Positions 58,520 to 64,000 of a DNA stretch of 64,000 nucleotides are shown here, in pieces. Below the pieces are notes generated by a model. It was not told the DNA's origin. It did no database searches and saw nothing but the letters and a program-made list of their open reading frames with translations. Each line of letters opens with the position of its first letter. Position 1 is the stretch's first letter. Made by a program: the position numbers and the translations under genes. The DNA comes from Ruegeria arenilitoris (GTDB taxonomy: Bacteria > Pseudomonadota > Alphaproteobacteria > Rhodobacterales > Rhodobacteraceae): the NCBI RefSeq assembly GCF_013032445.1, contig NZ_WQCA01000003.1:62001-126000 (forward strand), given 5' to 3'.

Positions 58520-59176
58520 TCAGACCAGTCTGACCTGAGTTCCGATCTGCACCAGAGGATACAGTTCTTCTACATGCTGATTATACAGGCCAATACATCC
58601 CGATGAGCTTTGGCGACCAATCTTGCGTGTATCGTGGGTACCGTGCACCAGATAAGCGGGCCAACCCAGATACATCGCACGCGTGCCCAGCGGATTACCC
58701 GGATCACCACCTTCCACGCGAACCGGCAGGGTCGGGTCGCGTTCACGCATATTGGCAGTTGGCGTCCAGCTTGGGTTTTCGGTCTTGCGTACGACTTTGG
58801 TGTAGCCGCGCTTTGTCAGCTCTTCACTCATAGGAACCGAGCTGGGGTACAATTTGTAGGTTCCATCCGGGCTCCAATAGTGAACCGCGCGGCTGGTGAT
58901 GTCGGCCAGCAGACAACCAACGCCCAACTCGTCGAAGTGATCCTGCCAGTTCTGTTGCGAGAACGACGACACGTTGCGGCGGACCGGCAGTTGCGTGCTA
59001 ATCGCTTCTTCATTGGTCGGAAATGCGTCGCTGCTTTGCGCACGCACAATGGCTGGCGTCGCCAGAAGAGACGCTGCGCCCAACAATGCAGAGCGGCGAG
59101 TCATGCGGGGATTTGTCAAATTGGCCTCCGGTTCAGGAACTGCTCGAGCAATAATTTGCCGTAAAATATTGACCAT
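58520..59176 (-). CDS. L,D-transpeptidase (YkuD domain)
   Basis: A 218-residue periplasmic cross-linking enzyme that acts on peptidoglycan stem peptides. The catalytic segment VHGTHDTRKIGRQSSSGCIGL holds the histidine and cysteine; the usual SHGCIRM reads SSGCIGL here. A twin-arginine start, MTRRSALLGAASLLATPAIVRA, lies at residue 25, so translation may begin at ATG 59102-59104 and the protein may leave by Tat; ATG 59176 adds 24 residues. The stop faces the fasciclin gene. It is divergent from nothing close and lies beside the mmsA terminator. Confidence 0.85.
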   Translation of the reverse strand: MVNILRQIIARAVPEPEANLTNPRMTRRSALLGAASLLATPAIVRAQSSDAFPTNEEAISTQLPVRRNVSSFSQQNWQDHFDELGVGCLLADITSRAVHYWSPDGTYKLYPSSVPMSEELTKRGYTKVVRKTENPSWTPTANMRERDPTLPVRVEGGDPGNPLGTRAMYLGWPAYLVHGTHDTRKIGRQSSSGCIGLYNQHVEELYPLVQIGTQVRLV

Positions 59177-59250
59177 CGCCCCAATTTTCTAGGGTGCCCA
59201 CGCTGAATTTATCGTGAAATCGAATGTTTTGGCGGCGCTTTGCCGAAAAA

Positions 59251-59275
59251 AACCCGGCCTGTTACAGGCCGGGTT
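59251..59275 (-). terminator. Terminator of mmsA
   Basis: AACCCGGCCTG and CAGGCCGGGTT form an 11-bp stem with loop TAA on the minus strand, then TTTTT (from the A run at 59246-59252). Confidence 0.92.
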
Positions 59276-59301
59276 CGGTTCATGCAGAATTCAGCAGTGG
59301 A

Positions 59302-60801
59302 TCAGTCCATTGCCTTGAAGTTGAACTCGCCACCTTCTTTGATGCCCGAGGGCCAGCGCGCGGTGACGGTCTTGGTGCGGGTGTAGAACTTGAAGCTGTC
59401 CGGACCGTGCTGGTTCAGGTCACCGAACATGGATTTCTTCCAGCCGCCAAAGGTGTGGTAGGCCAGCGGAACCGGGATCGGAACGTTGACGCCGACCATG
59501 CCGATGTTGATCCGGCTGGCAAAGTCACGCGCGGTGTCACCGTCACGGGTGAAGATCGCGGTGCCGTTGCCGTATTCGTGATCCATCGCCAGGCCAATCG
59601 CCTCTTCGTACGAACCAGCGCGGACAGTCGACAGAACAGGGCCGAAGATTTCCTGCTTGTAGATGTCCATCTCGGGCGTGACGTGGTCGAACAGGTGCGG
59701 GCCGACAAAGAAGCCGTCCTCATAGCCCTGCAAGCTGAAATCGCGGTTGTCGACAACCAGCTTGGCACCTTGCTCAACGCCGGAGTTGATCAGGCCGAGG
59801 ATGCGCTCTTTCGCAGCGGCGGTCACAACGGGGCCCATGTCCACGTCGTCGCCGGCGGTGTAGGGGCCAACCTTCAGTTTTTCAATGCGCGGGATCAGTT
59901 TTTCGATCAGCGCGTCGGCGGTCTCTTCACCAACCGGAACAGCAACCGAAACCGCCATGCAGCGTTCGCCCGCTGCGCCGAAACCAGCACCAACCAGCGC
60001 GTCAGCCGCCTGATCCAGATCCGCGTCGGGCATTACGATCATGTGGTTCTTGGCACCGCCGAAGCATTGTGCACGCTTGCCGTTGGCGGTTGCGCGACTG
60101 TAAATATACTGTGCGATCGGGGTAGAACCTACAAAGCTGACGCCCTGAATGATCTCGCTGTCGAGGATGGTGTCCACGGCTTCCTTGTCGCCGTTGACGA
60201 CCTGGAAGACACCCTTGGGCAGACCGGCTTCGACGAACAGTTCGGCCAGCATCAGCGGTACCGAGGGGTCACGCTCGGAAGGCTTCAGAACCACGGCGTT
60301 GCCGCAGGCTAGTGCCGGACCAACGTGCCACAGCGGCATCATGGCGGGGAAGTTGAAGGGCATGATCGAGCCAACAACACCCAGAGGCTGACGCATCGAG
60401 TACATGTCGATACCGGGGCCCGCGCTGTCGGTGAATTCACCCTTCAGCATCTGAGGTGCGCCGATGCAGTATTCGATCACTTCCAGACCACGCTGCAGGT
60501 CGCCTTTGGCATCGGGGATTGTTTTGCCGTGCTCGCGGCTCAGTGCTTCGGCCAGTTTGTCCATGTCGCGGTTCATCAAGCCGACCATGGCCATCATCAC
60601 GCGCGCACGCTTCTGCGGGTTAGTTGCGCCCCAGGCGGGTTGCGCCGCAGCGGCAGCCTCGATGGCGGCGGTGGTTTCCGCAACACTGGCCATCGGGCAG
60701 CGATACTGAACCTCGCCGGTTGCCGGGTTGAACACGTCGTCGAAACGACCTGAGGTTCCGGCGGTCATCTCGCCATTCAGGAAGTGGGTCAGATCTTGCA
60801 T
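59302..60801 (-). CDS. mmsA: Methylmalonate-semialdehyde dehydrogenase (CoA-acylating)
   Basis: A 499-residue aldehyde dehydrogenase producing propionyl-CoA from methylmalonate semialdehyde in valine and thymine breakdown. The catalytic cysteine is in GAAGERCMAVS, and the NAD site reads SFVGSTPIAQYIY with AKNHMIVMPDADL. The C-terminal FKFYTRTKTVTARWP is typical of MmsA. It is divergent from a LysR gene with 103 bases between starts, and separate from mmsB at 53 kb. Start ATG 60799-60801. Confidence 0.95.
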   Translation of the reverse strand: MQDLTHFLNGEMTAGTSGRFDDVFNPATGEVQYRCPMASVAETTAAIEAAAAAQPAWGATNPQKRARVMMAMVGLMNRDMDKLAEALSREHGKTIPDAKGDLQRGLEVIEYCIGAPQMLKGEFTDSAGPGIDMYSMRQPLGVVGSIMPFNFPAMMPLWHVGPALACGNAVVLKPSERDPSVPLMLAELFVEAGLPKGVFQVVNGDKEAVDTILDSEIIQGVSFVGSTPIAQYIYSRATANGKRAQCFGGAKNHMIVMPDADLDQAADALVGAGFGAAGERCMAVSVAVPVGEETADALIEKLIPRIEKLKVGPYTAGDDVDMGPVVTAAAKERILGLINSGVEQGAKLVVDNRDFSLQGYEDGFFVGPHLFDHVTPEMDIYKQEIFGPVLSTVRAGSYEEAIGLAMDHEYGNGTAIFTRDGDTARDFASRINIGMVGVNVPIPVPLAYHTFGGWKKSMFGDLNQHGPDSFKFYTRTKTVTARWPSGIKEGGEFNFKAMD

Positions 60802-60879
60802 CTATAGCTCCTCCGATAGATTTGAGCGCACAATAGGCTTGCATAAATTCTGGGAACAGAGGCAATGTCTCAAAAGAGC

Positions 60880-60895
60880 TTTGCAAAAATGCAAA
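60880..60895. promoter_or_regulatory. Candidate LysR operator, mmsA / LysR region
   Basis: TTTGCA-AAAA-TGCAAA is a perfect inverted repeat just ten bases before the LysR start. A related half-site TTGCATAAATT lies at 60838-60848. Position suits control of both divergent genes, typical of LysR regulators. Confidence 0.5.
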
Positions 60896-60904
60896 AGGTA
60901 GCAC

Positions 60905-61807
60905 ATGAACCCAAATTGGGATGACATGCGTGTTTTTCTGGAGGTCGCGCGCGAAGAAAGCCTGTCTTCTGCAGGGCGCATCCTGAAGATCGACCCGGCT
61001 ACGGTTGGACGGCGCATTGCCCGGTTAGAGGCGACGTTGGACGCAACCCTGTTCACAAAGTCCCAACAGGGATACGTGCTGACGTCAGCGGGAGAGCGCC
61101 TGTTGGATCACGGCCTGCAGGCCGAAGAAGCAATGCGTGCAGCAGCGGGGGCTGTGGTAGGCTCGACCAAATCGCTGAGCGGTCAGATCCGGATCGGGGC
61201 GCCTGATGGCAGCGCGAACTATCTGTTGCCGCAGGTTTGTGCGAAGATTAGCGACGCCAACCCTGACCTGGATATCCAGATTCTGGCCTTGCCGCGGATC
61301 ATCAACCTGTCCCGGCGCGAAGCGGATATGGCCTTGACCGTGAGTGCACCAACCGCAGGAAAGCTTCTGGTCAAACGGATCAGCGATTACAAATTGCACC
61401 TCGTGGCAACACTGGATTACTTGGAGCGCCAAGAGCCCATTCACTCTGTCGCCGATCTGAAAGGCCACAGGTTGATTGGTTATATCCCGGACATGATCTT
61501 TGACCGCGAACTGGACTATCTCAACGATATCGGCGTTGACCGTGTCGCGCTTGCATCGAATTCGGTTTCGGTTCAACTGCGTCAGGTGTCGCTTGGCACC
61601 GGGGTGGGTGTGGCCCATGACTTCACGTTGCCCTTCCACCGGAACCTGCGGAAAATCCTGACGGATCAAGTGAGTTTGACCCGAAGTTTCTACCTTGTCC
61701 GGCATCAGGGCGACCAGCGTAACGAACGGTTAAACCGCTTCGCCGACGCTCTGACGCAAGGCATCCGTGACGAAGTTGCGCGGTTAGAAGCCGATGCCGA
61801 TGCTTGA
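60905..61807 (+). CDS. LysR-family regulator divergent from mmsA
   Basis: A 300-residue LysR regulator. The winged helix (FLEVAREESLSSAGRILKIDPATVGRRIARLE) is at residues 10-45, and the effector-binding domain follows from about 90. Its divergent position to mmsA, with a palindrome between, makes it the likely regulator of valine or propanoate use, by inference only. The helix-turn-helix carries the less usual ATVGRR pattern of the AaeR/PecT-like group. Start ATG 60905. Confidence 0.88.
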   Translation: MNPNWDDMRVFLEVAREESLSSAGRILKIDPATVGRRIARLEATLDATLFTKSQQGYVLTSAGERLLDHGLQAEEAMRAAAGAVVGSTKSLSGQIRIGAPDGSANYLLPQVCAKISDANPDLDIQILALPRIINLSRREADMALTVSAPTAGKLLVKRISDYKLHLVATLDYLERQEPIHSVADLKGHRLIGYIPDMIFDRELDYLNDIGVDRVALASNSVSVQLRQVSLGTGVGVAHDFTLPFHRNLRKILTDQVSLTRSFYLVRHQGDQRNERLNRFADALTQGIRDEVARLEADADA

Positions 61808-61866
61808 CAGGTCGACTCAATCGCGCAACGCTTTGGAATAAGATTATTATTTCGGAGGTGTTCTTC

Positions 61867-62304
61867 ATGCTCGTACAGGCCATTCTGAAATCCAAGACAA
61901 CAGAAGGCGTGGTTACGGTCGAACCTTCGGCGACAGTCTCAGAAGCTTCGAAGATTCTTGCTGAAAAACGTATCGGTACCGTGGTCGTATCTGAGGATGG
62001 CGGGCAGACCGCAGCCGGAATTTTGTCCGAACGCGATATCGTCCGGGAACTGGCCGCAAGCGGAAGCGGGTGCCTGAACCAACCAGTCAGCTCTTATATG
62101 ACGCAGGAACTAATTACGACGACGCGGCAGGCCACTGTTCAGGATATCATGGCCAGCATGACCGAAGGCCGCTTTCGCCACATGCCGGTGGTTGAAGAAG
62201 GCAAGCTGGTTGGAATTGTAACCCTTGGCGACGTGGTTAAGGCGCAGCTGGCGGAACTGGCGATGGAAAAAGATGCGCTGCAAGGCATGATTATGGGTCA
62301 CTGA
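61867..62304 (+). CDS. CBS-domain protein
   Basis: A 145-residue protein made of a tandem CBS pair (residues about 8-65 and 75-135), with the GTVVVSEDG and MPVVEEGKLVGIVTLGDVVKAQL motifs. Such Bateman modules bind adenosyl nucleotides and act as energy or ligand sensors. No catalytic domain is attached, so its partner is unknown. Start ATG 61867 with GGAGG nine bases upstream; the frame from 61804 overlaps the LysR gene and is not needed. Confidence 0.88.
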   Translation: MLVQAILKSKTTEGVVTVEPSATVSEASKILAEKRIGTVVVSEDGGQTAAGILSERDIVRELAASGSGCLNQPVSSYMTQELITTTRQATVQDIMASMTEGRFRHMPVVEEGKLVGIVTLGDVVKAQLAELAMEKDALQGMIMGH

Positions 62305-62389
62305 CGGCCCGGACCTCCGAACAGATCGCTTGCACCTGCATCCAGTTTATGTTTGCTTGCGCAGAAATTTTATTGCGCAGGAGGGCGTA

Positions 62390-62881
62390 ATGCGGGTTGC
62401 ATTATATCCTGGTACCTTTGACCCGATCACTTTGGGCCATATTGACATTATCCGCCGCGCCTCGGCGCTGGTGGACAAGCTGGTGATCGGCGTCGCCATC
62501 AATCGGGACAAAGGGCCGATGTTTACTCTGGAAGAGCGCGTTGCCATGATTGAGGCAGAATGTGCGCATCTGTCCGAACAGACTGGGACCGAGATTGTCG
62601 CACATCCGTTTGAAAACCTGCTGATCGATTGCGCCCGCGACGTGGGTGCTCAGATCATCGTGCGAGGGCTGCGGGCTGTGGCGGATTTCGAGTATGAATT
62701 CCAGATGGTTGGCATGAACCGCGCGCTGGACAACTCAATCGAGACCGTGTTCCTGATGGCCGAGGCGCGGCATCAGGCCATCGCATCGAAACTGGTGAAA
62801 GAGATCGCGCGGCTGAACGGGGACGTGTCGAAATTCGTCACGCCCCGGGTTAATGACGCCCTGCGTGAAAGGTTAGGCTAG
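62390..62881 (+). CDS. coaD: Phosphopantetheine adenylyltransferase
   Basis: A 163-residue enzyme making dephospho-CoA from 4'-phosphopantetheine and ATP. The nucleotidyltransferase signature is YPGTFDPITLGHIDII, and the substrate site VRGLRAVADFEYEFQMVGMNR and the end segment IASKLVKEIARLNGDVSKFV are complete. Start ATG 62390 with GGAGG upstream; the frame from 62330 has none. Its stop overlaps the convergent gap gene by nine bases. Confidence 0.95.
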   Translation: MRVALYPGTFDPITLGHIDIIRRASALVDKLVIGVAINRDKGPMFTLEERVAMIEAECAHLSEQTGTEIVAHPFENLLIDCARDVGAQIIVRGLRAVADFEYEFQMVGMNRALDNSIETVFLMAEARHQAIASKLVKEIARLNGDVSKFVTPRVNDALRERLG

Positions 62882-63877
62882 GGCGCCCATAGCGGCTGCT
62901 GTGTCCAGCATCCGGTTAGAGAATCCCCATTCATTGTCGTACCACGCTAGCACGCGCACCAGCGTGCCGTCGGTGACTTTGGTTTCCGCGAGCGACACGG
63001 TCGAGCTGTGGGCGTCGTGGTTGAAATCCATTGACACCAGCGGGCGGCTTTCTGCGGCCAGAACGCCGGGGATTTTGGCAGCAGCTTCGACGAACAGCGC
63101 ATTGACCTCTTCCTCGGAGGTAGGGCGCGAAACCTCGGCCACAAGATCAACGACGGATACGTTCGGTGTGGGGACGCGGATCGCCTGACCGGTAAGTTTC
63201 CCCGCCAGTTGCGGCAGAACCAGCCCAACGGCAGCGGCTGCGCCAGTTGTGGTCGGGATCATCGACAAAGCCGCGGCGCGTGACAGGTAAGGGTCCTTGC
63301 CAGCGGTATCGTGGACCGGCTGGCTGGCGGTATAGGCGTGAACGGTGGTCATGTTGCCATGCAGGATGCCCAGTCCAGCGTCCAGCGCAGCGGCCACTGG
63401 AGACAGGCAGTTCGTGGTGCACGAAGCGTTCGATACCACTGTGTCCTCGGCGGTCAGTTCGTGCTCGTTTACGCCAAACACAATCGTTTTAACCGCGCCA
63501 TCACCGCGCGCAGGCGCCGAGATCAACACTTTTTTCGAACCATTTTTCAGATGACGTTCAGCAGCTTCGCGTGTGCGGAACACGCCGGTGCACTCCAAAA
63601 CCACGTCGACATCCGACCAGTTCAACGCCTCGGGGTCTCGCTCGCTGGTCAGACGGATGGGTCCGGCGCCAACGTCCAGGACTGCTTCGGACAACGTGAC
63701 TGTGTTGGGGTAACGACCATGAACGCTGTCGAACTCAAACAGATGCGCGTTCATTTCGGGTTTCGCCAGATCGTTGATCGCAACAATTTCCACATCCGTG
63801 CGCCCGGTCTCCATCACCGCGCGCAGAACGCCGCGTCCGATCCGCCCGAATCCGTTGATTGCCAGCTTGAGTGTCAT
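62873..63877 (-). CDS. gap: Glyceraldehyde-3-phosphate dehydrogenase
   Basis: A 334-residue GAPDH. The NAD-binding start INGFGRIGRGVLRA, Asp in AINDLA (NAD preference), the catalytic cysteine in SNASCTTNCLSP and the histidine region LSRAAALSMIPTTTGAA are intact. The C-terminus WYDNEWGFSNRMLDT is standard. Start ATG 63875-63877 with GGAG upstream; the frame from 63979 is spurious. A perfect palindrome lies 32 bases before the start. It may be one of two GAPDH genes, so glycolytic or gluconeogenic role is open. Confidence 0.95.
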   Translation of the reverse strand: MTLKLAINGFGRIGRGVLRAVMETGRTDVEIVAINDLAKPEMNAHLFEFDSVHGRYPNTVTLSEAVLDVGAGPIRLTSERDPEALNWSDVDVVLECTGVFRTREAAERHLKNGSKKVLISAPARGDGAVKTIVFGVNEHELTAEDTVVSNASCTTNCLSPVAAALDAGLGILHGNMTTVHAYTASQPVHDTAGKDPYLSRAAALSMIPTTTGAAAAVGLVLPQLAGKLTGQAIRVPTPNVSVVDLVAEVSRPTSEEEVNALFVEAAAKIPGVLAAESRPLVSMDFNHDAHSSTVSLAETKVTDGTLVRVLAWYDNEWGFSNRMLDTAAAMGALA

Positions 63878-63908
63878 TTTCTGCTCCGTTCGAAAATCGG
63901 GTTGTTTA

Positions 63909-63920
63909 GTTAGCGCTAAC
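63909..63920. promoter_or_regulatory. Palindromic operator before gap (LacI-type)
   Basis: GTTAGCGCTAAC is a perfect 12-base palindrome with a central CG-rich core, as in LacI-family operators. It lies 32 bases before the gap start and could overlap its promoter. Confidence 0.6.
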
Positions 63921-64000
63921 ATCGCGAGAAAAACGAAAATGTCAAGCAAAACCTCTTTCAGCGCCAGAAAGCGAGCCAATCAAGAAAGTCGTAGAGCTTT

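Noticed and set aside
59224..60312. A 362-codon open frame on the plus strand over mmsA
   Set aside because: It is antisense to mmsA, overlaps its terminator, and has no ribosome site.

Overview
The window is high-GC alphaproteobacterial chromosome, most likely from the order Rhodobacterales (Roseobacter group, Ruegeria-like). This rests on gene content and protein style: an MttB-family methyltransferase, a form II CO-dehydrogenase-like cluster, a TRAP dicarboxylate system, small DUF families I associate with Rhodobacterales (DUF6477, DUF6456, DUF2849), and a cys operon with an APS-type reductase. The assignment is recall of family resemblance; no search was run. Nearly all of the sequence is ordinary chromosomal backbone. 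There is no CRISPR array, prophage or transposase.

Layout. 1-5.1 kb: 3' end of an MttB homologue, two small conserved Rhodobacterales proteins, oxyR facing a peroxiredoxin across a shared terminator, and lipA. 5.1-9.7 kb: M20 amidohydrolase, hpt, a COQ10-like START protein, MmgE/PrpD and pyrC. 9.8-18.7 kb: a molybdenum hydroxylase locus with a MoxR ATPase, a CoxE-like VWA protein, XdhC, a molybdopterin-binding protein and coxS-coxL-coxM. The CoxL active-site loop AYRGAGR and the S-L-M order mark it as form II. A secreted hypothetical gene sits in the middle on the opposite strand. 18.7-21.8 kb: an RpiR regulator divergent from a BKACE (DUF849) and class III aminotransferase operon. 21.9-28.1 kb: infC with an apparent AUA start, ferredoxin-NADP reductase, the assimilatory sulfate operon cobA-DUF2849-cysI-cysH-DUF934, and a divergent Lrp regulator. 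28.1-35.9 kb: a cytochrome P450, then dctB-dctD and dctPQM. The DctD has lost key AAA+ motifs, and two matching palindromes lie before dctP.

35.9-46.3 kb: a guanidine-II riboswitch in front of an SMR (Gdx/SugE) exporter, tpiA, a 2OG-Fe(II) oxygenase, two Fe-S assembly proteins, NfeD and an SPFH protein, a nucleoside hydrolase, tgt, a small secreted protein whose signal peptide is broken by a one-base frameshift in a T tract, and lon behind a heat-shock-type promoter. 46.4-49.2 kb: a more AT-rich sulfotransferase, tRNA-Val, a GTG-started beta-barrel protein and two identical tRNA-Asp genes. 49.4-60.8 kb: uvrA and the valine-degradation genes (isobutyryl-CoA dehydrogenase, 3-hydroxyisobutyryl-CoA hydrolase, mmsB; mmsA lies apart at 59-61 kb). 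Between them are a YbdK-like ligase, a methyltransferase, a fasciclin protein and an L,D-transpeptidase. 60.9-64 kb: LysR, a CBS protein, coaD and gap, with a perfect palindromic operator before gap.

The most notable signals are the degenerate DctD with its twin operators and no visible sigma-54 promoter, the guanidine-II riboswitch and exporter pair, the form II CODH locus, the frameshifted signal peptide at 43.2 kb, the AUA start of infC, and a dispersed GC-palindrome repeat present twice.
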